From Tanytarsus gracilentus (Eukaryota; Arthropoda; Insecta; Diptera; Chironomidae), in assembly GCA_038502055.1 (NCBI GenBank), contig JAXRKN010000039.1, positions 868,001-932,000 of the forward strand: 64,000 bases of DNA. Reading direction: 5' to 3'. The position numbers were made by a program, and so were the translations under genes. This document shows, one piece after another, positions 14,108 to 26,576 of the stretch (position 1 is its first letter; the number at the start of each line of letters is the position of its first letter). Under the pieces are notes generated by a model. It did no database searches. It was not told where the DNA came from and worked only from the letters and a program-made list of their open reading frames with translations.

Positions 14108-15100
14108 TGTTTCAAAACCCACACGTGGGTGTTGCCGCGTAACCCACTTGTAACAGATCAGTGTTTGAAAATCAAGTGCATAAAAAATGAGTTTAACTCA
14201 ATCCGGACACATTGGCTGTCCGTGGCAGTCCTGTTCGACCATTCCTCAAAAATCATCTATGTCAATAGATTCCTGGTCCAATCACGAGTTCAACGATACC
14301 CATGAAGCCATAGTTCTGAAAAATGGACATTATGGCTGTCCGTGGCACTACTGGCCGTCCATGATGGACATTCATTAAAAATCATCAATGCCATTCGATT
14401 CCTGGTCCAATTACGAGTTCAACGATACCCATGAAGCCATAGTTCTGAAAAATGGACATTATGGCTGTCCGTGGCACTACTGGCCGTCCATGATGGACAT
14501 TCATCAAAAATCATCAATGCCATTCGATTCCTGGTCCAATTACGAGTTCAACGATACCCATGAAGCCATAGTTCTGAAAAATGGACATTTTGGCTGTCCG
14601 TGGCACTACTGGCCGTCCATGATGGACATTCCTCAAAAATCATCTATATCAATCGATTCCTGGTCCAATCACGAGTTCAACGATACCCATGAAGCCATAG
14701 TTCTGAAAAATGGACATTTTGGCTGTCTGTGGCACGACCATAGGTCACGACTCGAAAAATCATGTATGTCAATCGATTCCTGGTCAAGTTACGAATCAAT
14801 GCCAATCGATTTCTGGTCCAATCACGAGTTCAATGATACCCATGAAGCCATATAAGAGAAAATTTGTATGAAAAATGGACGTTATGGCCGTCCATGGCAC
14901 GACCATAGGTCATGACTCAAAAAATAGTCAGTGCCTGCACATATAGCCCTAAGAGCTCATCTGGGAAAACTAGAAGTCTCTAGCTGGTCCAGGGACCGAG
15001 ATCTCGCTTGTGCAGACGGACGGACAGACGGACGGACGGACGGACGGACGGAATCACGAGCATATAAGCGTTACACCACTTTGTGGGTTACGCTAAAAAG
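14108..15100. repeat. Repeat element with inverted ends, copy 2, with 129-bp tandem units
   Basis: This is the better-preserved copy of the element at 13.1 kb. The left hairpin is at 14117-14130, GCGTAACCCAC at 14137-14147, and the perfect inverse GTGGGTTACGC at 15083-15093. Successive 129-bp units start at 14388 and 14517, with further diverged units on both sides. Because 129 is a multiple of three, an open frame of 155 codons (14388-14855) runs through the units. This is most simply a by-product of the period, not a gene. A longer GACG run with one CAGA interruption lies near 15016-15052. About 150 bp of ordinary AT-rich sequence separates the two copies. Confidence 0.7.
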
Positions 15101-18100
15101 CCATCGTGTGTGTGTGTGTTGAAAGTGCAAAACTCCAAACCGAGAGTGGCCATTTAAAGTGTGTAAAGCATATGTCGTGCAGAAAAATTTTTTGATGTGG
15201 GTGGCGACATTTTCAATGGCGAGTGAAAGATTTTTGCCAACATAGCATTCAAATTTTAAATTTGTAAAACATTTTTTAACAACTCACTAAACACCTCTTT
15301 GGTGGTTTTAATTGATAGGCGATGATTTTTTCGGGGTCGTCGCTTGATATGGACATAAATGGAAATGAGAGACAAAATTAATGATAACAATTTCGGAAAT
15401 GGATTGAAATTAAGAAACTCGGTCAACTTAGTGAGAAATTTAATTGTGGTTGAAGACTTTTTTGCTATTTTACATATCATTGTGGTTTGACTCTTTATTG
15501 AATAATGAAAATTGTGAATTCAAGTTTAAACCTCAGAAGTCAAAATTTTGGAGTCGAGACATTAATTTGAAAAATGACAAAATTACCCTCAAGTCAGTCA
15601 TTCGACTCTTAATTCGGTAATTTTTCGCTTTCTAGCAAATTTGCCCTGCCCAAAAATTGTTTTAAATAAATATTCTTGACCATCTTAAATAAACTCTGCA
15701 ATTTTATTTCACCAAACCTGAAGAAATCTCAGCCACGTGGTGTTATGACCAAAAATAGCGAAGATCCGCACTAAAAGAAATTTCGCATACAAAAAAACAA
15801 ACTCTATTAATATAATGTGTGTATATCTAGAGATGGCTATAAAAATTTGCATTTCTTAAAACGGTACAAAAATGATGGCAAAAATAAAGCTAACTGATGT
15901 TTTACTCTCTCTGTGACTGACCCACCGAAACACAACATGAAGAGATTTATATTTAATTTTCATTCTCATTTTCTCACATAATTATGCACCGCTAAAAATT
16001 ATGTGCTTAAGCTGATAAAATCACCATACTTTTTATTAGTTTTTCAGTCCAATAAATTTAGACACTTAATTTTTCGCCACTAATTAATTGACACAATTAC
16101 CTCAAAAAATAGACTATACTAATTGAGGAAGAAGAAAATAAGTGAAGAGTTTTAACAGAAGCAATTATTAAGATTCAATTAATTGACACACTTCTACCCC
16201 TTTTTAATACAAAACACACCCAAATTAATAAAGTGAAGAATTTCACATTATTAATGAAGTTAAAAAGAGAAAATCAATTTTACAGCATGAAAATGAAAAT
16301 TTAAGAATCATCCAAAAATGTCTATGATGATCGCCGATTACCTCCATTGATTATACGCTTCTCATGTGCGAGCATACTGGGAAAATGAACAACTCCAAAA
16401 ATAAAGAGAGAGAATTGAAAGAATTCAAGGATCCCTTTTTCCATTGTTTATTGTATATTGCCCTGGTGTGTGCAGTGGTGCTGATAGATAAAAAATATAG
16501 AAGGGAAGAGACGAAGAAGAAAAAAAAGTAAAGATTGTCTGACGATAAGATTAAAGTTTTCTCAGTCTCATTCAATCTTCTTGTTCTATGTACATTCAGG
16601 GAGTCAGTTGAGTTTCTAACAATTATCTCCCTTTGAGCGCATCAACCTGTTACCTCCAAAAAAAATATATTCATTACTCACGCTTATTTTTATGTTTTTT
16701 AACACATAATAAAGTCTCTAAATAATAATAAAAAATTCTCTTTCACATCGGATGTTTGGAGGTGGAAAAAGGCTTCTTGCATAAACTCGCTTTAACTGTT
16801 TAGAATTCGTATGGAGGTGTGATTTACATAGAGTGTATTAATGAAGAACACGCAAGAAGTTCAAGGTTGTGCCTTAAATATTGATGAGAAAAATGTTTTT
16901 CTCGAAATTCGTAACGGACTGCTGGAGGGCGTCTAGAATTTTAAGTAAAATTTGAGTCCTTTGTGTTGAATTCTTCAAACTGTAAATCTCACAATAACAA
17001 AAATTTACACTTTAAAATTATTTTTAATAATCGTCAATGAGAGGAAAGGGTTACGTGACATTATGTTGTTGACTCAATTAAGTGTGACAATCAGCCTATT
17101 CACAATTACCGATTTCATTGACCACCCATAGTACATGGACAGAAACATTAATATCCATAGAGCCTCCAACTTTAATGTTAAATTACACATCATACACACA
17201 AAAGAGAAGAGAAATCTGATGAAAGAGTGAAAGAGACAAGAAGCGGAAAGGACGAAAACAGAGAAAAACGTGTTTTATGGCTGTGAGAATTACATTGGTA
17301 GGTAGATGATAAATAGGAAATGTGTAAAAACTGTTTACAGAGTGCAACAAATAGCTTTGAGAGTAAAATGAATACTTGGGCATTGTCTAAGGGAATAAAT
17401 TAATACCTTTATCGCATTGTTATCAGCATTCCAAAGCTTTGATATTGTTTGTTACTTGAATGTATTTATCGCAATACTTTCGAGTACATGCAAACTGAGT
17501 AATTTTTAATCCACATGCACCACATGCAAAAAAACTGTATATTGAAGAAACGCGCGTTGGTGTCGAATTGGAAATTATTTATTGCGAACCGAATGTGAAG
17601 TGTGGTGATAAGAGGGCTCGCAAAGAGGGAAAATAAAATTAATTAATGTCAGAGATTTTTACGTGCAACGAGGCAATGTATAATGAAATGCATGAATTGA
17701 ACATAAAATTGCATGTGGGGATATTTTTGTTTAAAAAAATATTATGAACAAAATATTTTATAAAATTAACAAATACTTATTCAGAAAGAACATATCCAGC
17801 ACCACAAAAGGTTAAATCTGAGTTTAAGGACATTCAAGTCGTAAAATAATGTACACAGACAGATATGTATGCTAACAGAATTCGAGTCTTTCGAATGCCG
17901 CCCATTTACACGCCAGAAAGCAAAAGTAGCAGAGCACCAATTTGACTCAGAAAAAGTACACACATGTATTGCACATAAGAGAAGAGAAAAATTTCACGAA
18001 ATCAACAATGATGATCGAAAAAAAAGAAATAGAAAGAAATTGGAAGTTGCTTTATGCTTTTGAGGTCATAATTATTAAATCTCGTTTTTTTCTTCTTTTT

Positions 18101-19386
18101 TTCTCACTCATCGCTATGAAGTCGTCGTCGGTCTCTTGGCGGATATTTCATTTAATTCCAATTCTCTGGCGCACAAGAGAGCTCGAAATGAAATTGAACA
18201 AAATCGAATATAAATCTTTTTACTTCTCTCTCGGTACACAATAGAGCGAATAGTTAGGCTTGAAAAAAAATTAAACACATAAAGCAAAAGAATGTCACGC
18301 TTAATGTGAGCTAATAAAATTAAATAGCAAAGAGATTAAAAGCCAGCACTCAATGCTCCACACGAGCCGCAGAGCCTTGGCGACACAAAAAGTGAAAACG
18401 AACAATTTTTTGCACCAAATTTAGATCAGATTTCATACGAATGTACACAGTGTCAGCAGTCATTTCCCTGGTAAGCTTTTTGCAGGGGAGGGAAAGCTCT
18501 AAAATATTTTTTAGTTTTCTTCATTTATTACAAAATGTCATATTCAAGGTATTAATTTCTAAAAGCTGTCCTGCCCCTCATGATATCTCCATATATGACT
18601 TTTTTATTACCATTGCAATACTTTTGTTGTGTGATATTCTTTCTTTGCTACTCACTTAATGGATGGGAAGAGGAAAAAAATAAATATGCACAAATTTATA
18701 ATCATAATGTAGGTTGATTTAAGCACCGGAGAAAAGTTACATAAAGAAAAAAAGTCCCATGAGTAATTTATATTTTTTTGAGCTCAATAACAAGTAACAA
18801 CGACAGTGCTAGGTTGGCAGTAACACAGCAACATAAATAGGAAATTGTTAGATCCACGTTTTTCGTGTGAAATATCTTTCTAGAGCGGAGGCTTTTGTGT
18901 TAAATGAAAGAAAGAAAGAAGAAATTATTTTCGCATAAAAAAATCAGTTAAGCGGTGACACTAAGCTCAATATAGCTTTAGAATGTCTCTCTTTTCATAA
19001 ACAAATTTAGTTAGAAGAAATTCAACACTTGTTAGAAATGAATGAGAGAAGAATTTCCTTGCGAGAAATTTTGTTCTCGCCAATTTTTATCAAGAAAATA
19101 AATAAATTTTCTACAAGGATAAAGGTATCAAGTATAAGTCGCTGCGAGACCTTAGAAGTTTTCACTTTAAAATCAAATTTATATTTTTCGCTCTTTTCAA
19201 GTCGACTGTCAAGCGCTTACATTTTTTTTTTGCCCGCAAGCCCATTAACATTTTATGGAAATTTAAAAATAATTTTCTTTGTCGAATGGAGATGGGAGAA
19301 TATCGATTTCAATCGGTCATCGCGCATGAAATCGCTTTGCCATAAGCATAATGTTGAAAGTGAAGATCAAAGAGTCAAAAGGTTAC
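15101..19386. other. Non-coding stretch, right part of the presumed long intron
   Basis: AT-rich sequence with a short GT run at about 15107-15119 and no open frame supported by splice sites. Frames near 16.4, 17.2 and 18.0 kb are low-complexity Phe/Ser/Leu or Lys translations typical of AT-rich non-coding DNA. Nothing else recognised. Confidence 0.5.
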
Positions 19387-19554
19387 CTGATTGTTTGATG
19401 TCGCAAGATCGGACGATGATGCGCTAGGAAAGGATTTCCGATGATGATGGTGATTCAGATTAAGATCGGACGAGTTACGAAAGCGAATCGAAGCGTTTAA
19501 AGAAGGTTTCTTTGTGGCTGATGCGGTTGAACTTGAACTATAACGGCGATCCAT
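19387..19554 (-). CDS. First coding exon of an unrecognised minus-strand gene
   Basis: An ATG at 19554-19552 in a good context (AGACATGG) opens a frame of exactly 56 codons that ends at a donor GTAACC after base 19387, in phase 0. The peptide begins MDRRYSSSSTASATKKPSL, continues Ser/Asn-rich with a four-His run, and looks like a disordered N-terminus without a signal peptide. It should splice to a phase-0 acceptor; the exon at 273-460 fits, giving an intron of about 19 kb. The composition (Ser/Arg/His codons, no stops) is unlike the surrounding AT-rich noise. The product is not recognised. Confidence 0.55.
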
Positions 19555-20936
19555 GTCTTTTTTTTATGTAATTAATATTCTTGCAATGTATAAAATTATT
19601 CTATTCCTTCCTCAATTATTTTGCATATATACACATGAGAAAGATTTTTTTCTTCTTTTTTTCTATTCTCTATTCGGGGTCTCTCAACATACCACAGGTA
19701 GTAGTATAAGACTTCTCCAACTGTTTATCGATTCTTCGTTATTAATTCTTCTTTTTATACTTTTTTTCAGCAATATGCAAATATTTTTCTACATAATTTC
19801 AATGAACCTCGAGGAACACGTTTTTTTGAGTGATCACCAAATAAAATTTATTCGGATAAAATTTTATCTTTTTTGCACTATCCTCCACGAAAAAAAGAGA
19901 CTTTCTTAAATATTATTTATTCTAAGACATTTTATCATCGCCGGTTTTTATTTTCTTGCTGTATATTCTTCTCTTCTTATTATTCAACCTTTGTATGTGT
20001 GTTATTTTTTCTTATATTCCACTCTCTCACTTCTTTCTTGAACTTAAATGGAATCATTGACTCGTTTTTTAGAATATACACATAAGAACTTGCACAAAAC
20101 TCTTTTACTTCTTCTTTTTATTTTTTAAAACTTTTATTTTAGCGAAAAACGATCGAGTTGTTTATTAGTCATAGTACTTATATACATCACTATGTATAAA
20201 AACTTGTTAACAATTTATTTTATGTACTTTTACAAAATTACTTTAAAATATTTTTTACACTTTCTTAGAAATAAAACTAAATAATTTTTTTCCACGCACG
20301 ACTTGATTAAAAAAAATTATCAAATTTCTTGTCGCGAAAAAGAGTTTTTTTTAAAAAAATGTTTATTGTTCACGCCACATGACTATAATGTTCTTTCTTG
20401 GTCGAGCTCGCTTACACAAATGAATCGATACTTTTTTTCTTGCCGTGCGATGAGAGAGTGGAAAAGAAGGAAAGAAAAAATGAGAGATCAGGGGTGCAGG
20501 CAAGTGAGAGAGGTAAAGTTAGTTAAAGTACAATTTTTTAAGTTTATAAAATCTTTTTGAAACATTTTTAGATTTATTTAACCATTTATATTTATTTTGA
20601 GTTATTAGAAACTAACAATTTTGTGTTGCTGAGGTGATTAATAAAAAATTAAGCTTATATATTATTTAATGATCAACAGGCATGTGCAATTTTAAATTCA
20701 CACCTGTCAAAAAGCCTTTTTAAAAAATAAATATTTACTTTATATAAAACATAATTTATTTCATATTTTCATGTAGTGTATAATTCAAAAACGAGCATCA
20801 TTTGATTAGACCTAACGCCAGCTAATTTCTTAATTAATTAACAGCCTTAACAGAATTAACTTCATTTTTAAAATCAGTGAACCCTGGAAGAGCTCTTTTG
20901 AAAAGGCTTTTTTAAATGTTTACAAATTTTCGCGCC
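19555..20936. other. Intergenic region between the minus-strand gene start and OGG1
   Basis: This should contain the promoter and 5' leader of the minus-strand gene and the promoter of OGG1. It is T-rich on the plus strand, and the translated frames are low-complexity Phe/Leu runs. No clear core-promoter motif was found. Confidence 0.4.
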
Positions 20937-22084
20937 ATGAACAAAATTAAATTAAACTATCCAATATTTTTAAAACAGACACTTCTTGGTGGACAATCTT
21001 TCAGGTAATTAATCATAAGTTTAATGAATTTACAAGTTAATTTGAAAAAATGTCAAATCTTTATATTTATAAATATTTTTAGATGGACTCAAGACGAAGA
21101 TGAATTTATTGGAATTTTTGCAAATATTCTATGGAAAGTTAAAGCATCAAATGAGAAGACTCATTTACAATATGAAGTAATTGCAGAACTTCCGTATCCA
21201 GAACCAGCTGAAGAGAATATCGTGAGAATGAAAATTGAGAAACCAAAAAAAGCAGCAAAAAAAGGCAAACTAATTTATGAATCTTCATACTATGCCGAAT
21301 TGCTGAAAACATATTTCAGATTTGAAATTGATCTCAAAACTGAATACGAACAATGGAGGAAGGCTCATAAGCACTTTGAACAAAACACTTGCAATGAAGA
21401 AGCTTTTATTACGCAATTAAATCAAGACCCTTTAGAGACTCTATTCGCATTTATTTGCTCCCAAAATAACAATATCTCAAGAATCACCAGCTTGGTCGAA
21501 AAGCTGGCCTTGAATTTTGGAGAAAAAATTTGCGATCATGCGGGAAAAAGTTATTTTGCGTTTCCCAGTCTCGAAGCACTGAGCGAGCACGAAGACATTG
21601 AAACTAAATTAAGGGAACTTGGGTTTGGCTATCGAGCACCATATATCGGCAAATCAGCAAAGCAAATTACCGAAAAAGGAGGCTTAAAATGGCTGCAAAA
21701 CATCGAGTCACTGGACTATCATGAAGCTCATTCTGAACTATTAACTCTTACCGGTAAATTTTATTTTCTGTTATGTATGTACAACACCTCTAATTATTCT
21801 TCTTAGGAATTGGACCCAAAGTCGCTGACTGCATCTGCCTTATGTCATTAAACTTTCTTCAAGCTATACCTGTGGACACGCATGTTTCAAACATTGCTTC
21901 CCATTACGTACCTGAAATTTCATCAAAAATTAAATCTATGAACATCACAACTTATCGAAAAATTGGTGACACTTTCAGAAAAGTATATGGAGATAAAGCT
22001 GGAATGGCTCAGACCGTTCTGTTCTGTAAGGAAATCTCGCAATTTAAGGAAGACAGACCGAGTAAGAAAATGAAAAAACAATAA
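20937..22084 (+). CDS. Ogg1: 8-oxoguanine DNA glycosylase/AP lyase (OGG1)
   Basis: Three exons (20937-21004, 21083-21753, 21807-22084) join in frame to 338 residues, the usual OGG1 length. The enzyme removes 8-oxoguanine opposite C in base-excision repair and cuts the strand by beta-elimination. Exon 1 supplies GGQSFR and exon 2 continues with W, rebuilding the family signature GQSFRW. The helix-hairpin-helix/GPD signature spans the second junction (TGIGPKVADCI), placing catalytic Lys at residue 251, and Asp270 lies in IPVDTH; both are two residues beyond human Lys249 and Asp268. An AATAAA at 22080-22085 overlaps the stop codon. HEN1 runs towards it on the other strand with one base between the stop codons. 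No clear mitochondrial targeting peptide is visible. Confidence 0.95.
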
Positions 22085-22085
22085 A

Positions 22086-23363
22086 TCAAACATTTATTTC
22101 TTCTGTGACATTCGAATCATTACTATCGTCTTCCTCATTTTTAAAAATTATGCATCCGTTCTCGATTGTGTAACTTTTTTTGATTGCAGCTTCGATTTCC
22201 TCTTCATTCTGCGTTATTTCCCAGCAGCAGGGCAAAATTGATTTTATCGGCACTTCATAGCGGTCCTTGTCATGGTTGAAATATTCATCACCTGATGACA
22301 TTCTTGTAACATGATATCGTGCCTCGTCGAGGATCTTTTCACAATTACCTCGGTCGTCCTTGTAGTGAGGGTAAGAAATGGTTGTAATGAGTTCGTGATA
22401 TTCGCTTGCCAGGATGTCCTCCTCAATAGTTGTTTTGGGCTCAATTTCTTCGTTTTTATTCGAGATAGATTCATAGAAATCTTTGCGCACAAAAAGTGCT
22501 AGCTGTGAGCAACATCCAACATCCTCTTCAACTTCTGGTGGTGCTGGACCAATTCCTTCGATTTGCACATGATAATTTGGATAATTTAAAACGATCGTCT
22601 CACAGTAATTGACAAATTGCTCACGTGAAAACTCAAATTTATGATCAGGATGACGGAATTCGCCAGGTTTCATATTAAAAAGTTTATTAAATTCTCCATT
22701 TGGTGTCGTTAAAATTGCAATTTTGGGCGAGATTTCTCCGAATATTGAATGTGGAATAGCTTCCAGCACGTCAGAATAAACATGTTCAATGAGCTCAATG
22801 GCGACCACAGCATCAATGTCGGTAAAATTTGGATTTGGATCAGTTACACTTCCTCTCCATACATGAACATTTAGTGGATATTCTCTTCGCTTGATATACT
22901 CGCCAAGACATGGTTTAATGTTATGAGGTATGGACCTTTCTAAGACATCTCCATCTATGTCAACTTGATGAACGACCAAATCTCTGTCAATTAGTGCATT
23001 TTTGATACGAATGAAAAATTTCATCTCATTGCAACCAAACTCGACGATGCGTCTGATGTTTTTTTTAAAGCGAGGATGATTTAAACAGCGGATGACAGCT
23101 AAAGATCCAGTAGAGAAAATGTATTTTAATTAGTAAGTGTAATTTGAGTGAATTTAAGTTATATTATTTTTTAACTATGTTTTTTTAACTAATTTGTAAT
23201 TGAAATGCTTTTAAATAATCTTAAACCTGATCAAATTAAGTTAAGTTTTGTTATAATTACATTGATATCGTTGAACCGATTGCAGTGGGTCGAAAACTAT
23301 TTGATTTTCACCAGTAAAAGCACTATGAGCGTGTTCATCGATTATTCCTTCTAGTTTTTCCAT
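22086..23363 (-). CDS. Hen1: Small-RNA 2'-O-methyltransferase HEN1
   Basis: Two exons on the minus strand (23363-23261, then 23098-22086) give 371 residues. HEN1 uses SAM to methylate the 3'-terminal 2'-OH of piRNAs and, in flies, Argonaute2-bound siRNAs. Exon 1 gives FDPLQSVQRYQ, like the conserved FDPP..QRY segment; the SAM loop is VEFGCNE. The metal-binding set is ELIEHV (Glu136, Glu139, His140) with His187 in FRHPDHKFEF. There is no N-terminal RNA-binding region, as in other animal HEN1 proteins. An AATAAA (22098-22093, minus) lies just before the stop codon inside the coding sequence. The gene is head to head with CDC27 (388 bp between starts) and tail to tail with OGG1. Confidence 0.94.
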
Positions 23364-23751
23364 TTTTAAGTCAATTTAAAAGGTAAATTCAAGAAAAATT
23401 GTTTCACGAAAGAAAAAAATAAAATCAAAATATTGTTTTTAAAAAAGGCGGTTAATTTTCTCAAGTCTCAATCAATTATTTTTTTAAATCTCAGTTACCT
23501 TTAAACAACATCGGAAAATCTTTAAAAATACAAAAAATAGTTGAGGAGCATTAAAATAATCTTAAAAAATTAATTAAAGCACTTTAAAAGATATTTGTTA
23601 TAAATAATTTCAAATTCTTAACGAAAGAAAACTTAACGAATAAAATCTCTCACCCCTGATTTCAATTTCAGTGAAAATTTAAAAAATCTTTATTTTCCTT
23701 GCCTAATTTTGATCATTTCTAGAGCTTAAATTGTGTTTACAATATCTTGCG
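23364..23751. promoter_or_regulatory. Shared 5' region between divergent HEN1 and CDC27
   Basis: The two start codons are 388 bp apart on opposite strands, so this interval must hold both core promoters and both 5' leaders, unless non-coding first exons lie elsewhere. It is AT-rich; no TATA box at a convincing position or other named motif was identified. The assignment rests on gene arrangement only. Confidence 0.55.
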
Positions 23752-26576
23752 ATGATAATTCAGGAACCTGTTCAGGTAAATAGCATCGAGATGATGCAAT
23801 TAAAGCATTTATAAGCGTCAAAAAAGTGCACTTGAAGTAAATAAAAATTTCTCTTCATTACAAGGTTGCGATTTGGACAAATTTAAATTACTATGCTTAC
23901 GATGATGCTACATTTCTGGCAGAGCGATTATGTTCGGAAGGTAAGTAATTAGTGACTTTAATTGTTAACTAATGGCTCTCATGACTCATTTATGCTTGCA
24001 GTGGAAACGGATGAGACTTTATATTTATTAGCGACATGCTATTATCGCTCGGGAAGAGTCAATGAAGCATATTGGCTTTTGAGCACTCGAGGAGCAACAA
24101 CTCACAAGTCGCAATTCTTATTAGCTAAATGTGCATACGAGCTGAAGCAGTGAGTAAAAAATTTTATTAAGTGCTTTTGAAAAGTTTTCAAAATTTCTAC
24201 CTGGATGTTATCAGTGTCATTATTTTCTCATAAACAAGTCCCATTATGCAAAGCTCCAAATGCTAAAGTTCACTTTACATTTTAGCTACTCGGATGCTGA
24301 AAACATTCTATGTCAAAATAAAACTCCCAAAACCCGTGCAGATTTAGATGCAATTTGCAAGGAGTACAATGAACTTGCTGGATATGTCATGCAACTCTTG
24401 TCAAAAATCTACAAACAAACCGAACGAAATGCGTTTGCCAATGACTGCTGCTATGCATCGCTTAAACATAATCCTTTTCTCTGGCAATCGTTTGCTGATC
24501 TTTGCAATCGTGGCGAAAGTCCAAATGCTCACGATATCTTTCAGATTCGCAATGATGAGCTTCTTGATCAAATGGAGAGGCAGCTATGTCACTCGTCGAG
24601 TGATAATTTTGTTGAAAAGAACTCAATCAGTATTCCTGCGCAAGCAAATCATTGTACACCCAATAGTAACAACGTTACGGTTGACACAGTTCCGGCATCC
24701 GATGAGACACCGTTAAATAATGCGTCTATGATGCATAGTCATGTAGATCAAGACACTCCGTATCGAAAGTCGTTCAAGTATCTTCACTCAAACATGAGTC
24801 CAATAACGCCATCGTTTGGTGTCTTGCCACTTCACAGTCCAGTCAATGAGAGTCTCAAGCAGACAACTCTCTTTATTACACCCTCACCGCCGCTTCAGCA
24901 ATCTCAACTTCTCATCGAGAATAGCGAGAAAAATAATAGCAATAAGAAAATTAGAGGAAATTTGAATTCTTTAGTTAGTCGTAAGGAAATCTCGACGACG
25001 CCGTTGCTCAATCAGTCCAGCAATATTACGCCCAATCCCCGTACTCCACAGCCGCAAGTGAACAACAACCAGAATAGTCAGAACCAAAGTGTACGACGAT
25101 CATCGAGAATTTTCAGCAATTACTCGGTGAAAGAGAACAATAAATCGCCAAAATTCGCCAAATTTGCACAGCCACGATCACCGCCGCGAAAGACGAGCAA
25201 GCGAGTATCCTCAAAGACAAGCAAAACGACATTGAACGAATTAAATGAAAAGAATTGTTTGTTGAGTGAAAAGGAAAAAATTGAGACAATTACATCGAGT
25301 GCGCAGATAATAACTGACAATTTTCAACACTACAGTTTTCAACAAATTCAGGCAATGAAGAAACAAAGTGCCGATGGACTTATGCAATTACTTCAGACTC
25401 TTGGTGAATCATATCTTCATCTTCAACAATATGAACTGGGAGAGGCACAAGATGTGCTCGAGACAAAGGTTCCATATTGTCACTTGAAAAGCAGCTGGGT
25501 TCAATCGATTCTCGGTGTCATTCAACATGAGCGTCGCGAGTATGAGGAAGCTTGCAAGATTTTTGCAGATGTACGTAAAAATGCGCCATTCCGAACTCAA
25601 TACATGGAGATTTACAGCACAGCAATGTGGCATTTACAAAAGGAGATTCAGCTCTCGATACTGGCTAATGATTTGATGAATCATGAAAAGACATCGGCAG
25701 TGACATGGTGCGTTGCTGGAAATTGTTTCTCCGCATTGAAGGAACACGATACCGCTATAAAATACTTCAATCGTGCAATTCAACTGGATCCTGAATTTGC
25801 ATATGCCTACACACTTCTTGGGCATGAGCTTGTGTTGACGGAGGAGCTCGAAAAGGCATTGACATGCTACCGAAAGGCAATTCACAAAGATTCACGTCAC
25901 TACAACGCCTGGTATGGGATGGGAACAATTTACTCGAAACAAGAACGCTTCCAACTTGCTGAAATTCACTTTCGTCATTCACTTAAAATCAATCGCAAAA
26001 ATTCCGTTATTCTCGTTCACATTGGTGTGATGCAATTTTATCTGAATAAACGTGAGCAGGCACTGCAGACTCTCGTGGAGGCAACTCGACTCGATCCTAA
26101 AAATCCGCTCTGCAAATTCCACCACGCGTCCATGAATTTTAAGATGGGTAAATTCCAAGATGCACTCGATGAACTTGAGGATCTGAAGCAAATTGTGCCA
26201 AAGGAATCTGTCGTCTATTATCTCATCGGGAAGATTCACAAGCAACTTGGCAATATTGACCTTGCATTAATGCACTTTAGTTGGGCGACTGATTTAGGTA
26301 GATTAACCCAACAGTTTTATCTTTTTCAAAAAAAGTTAACTTTAAATTTTCATTTTAGATCCAAAGGGTGCAAATAATCAATTGAAAGACAAGTTTGATT
26401 CTGTAATTCGATCTCATCAACAAGCCGATTCCAATGAATTGCGTTCACGTGACGACTTTGAAGAGGATGATGTTTCACTCGAGGATGATACGACGTCGAA
26501 CGATAACAATAACTCAAGTGGCGGTGCTGGAGGAATTGAACTCGATGACACAGACGTCATGAATGAAGATCAGTAA
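23752..26576 (+). CDS. Cdc27: CDC27/APC3, TPR subunit of the anaphase-promoting complex
   Basis: Five exons (23752-23775, 23865-23940, 24002-24149, 24286-26297, 26359-26576) join in frame to 825 residues, about the human length. APC3 is a core TPR scaffold of the APC/C ubiquitin ligase and binds the C-terminal IR tail of Cdc20/Cdh1 and APC10. The N-terminus (MIIQEPVQVAIWTNLNYY, then ETDETLYLLATCYYRSG) is the conserved dimerisation TPR part. Residues ~170-420 are a Ser/Asn/Pro-rich linker with many TP/SP sites, the region phosphorylated in mitosis in other animals. A TPR block follows to ~residue 770 (for example DPEFAYAYTLLGHE, KDSRHYNAWYGMG). The tail is acidic with a Ser/Gly run. AATAAA lies at 26652-26657. 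Confidence 0.96.

Noticed and set aside
14388..14855. 155-codon open frame with repeated peptide units
   Set aside because: It lies wholly within the 129-bp tandem array of a repeat element and stays open because the period is a multiple of three. No start context, intron or polyadenylation signal supports a gene.
19029..19427. 132-codon plus-strand frame
   Set aside because: It overlaps the minus-strand start exon at its end and otherwise translates into low-complexity Phe/Ser/Lys sequence without domain content.
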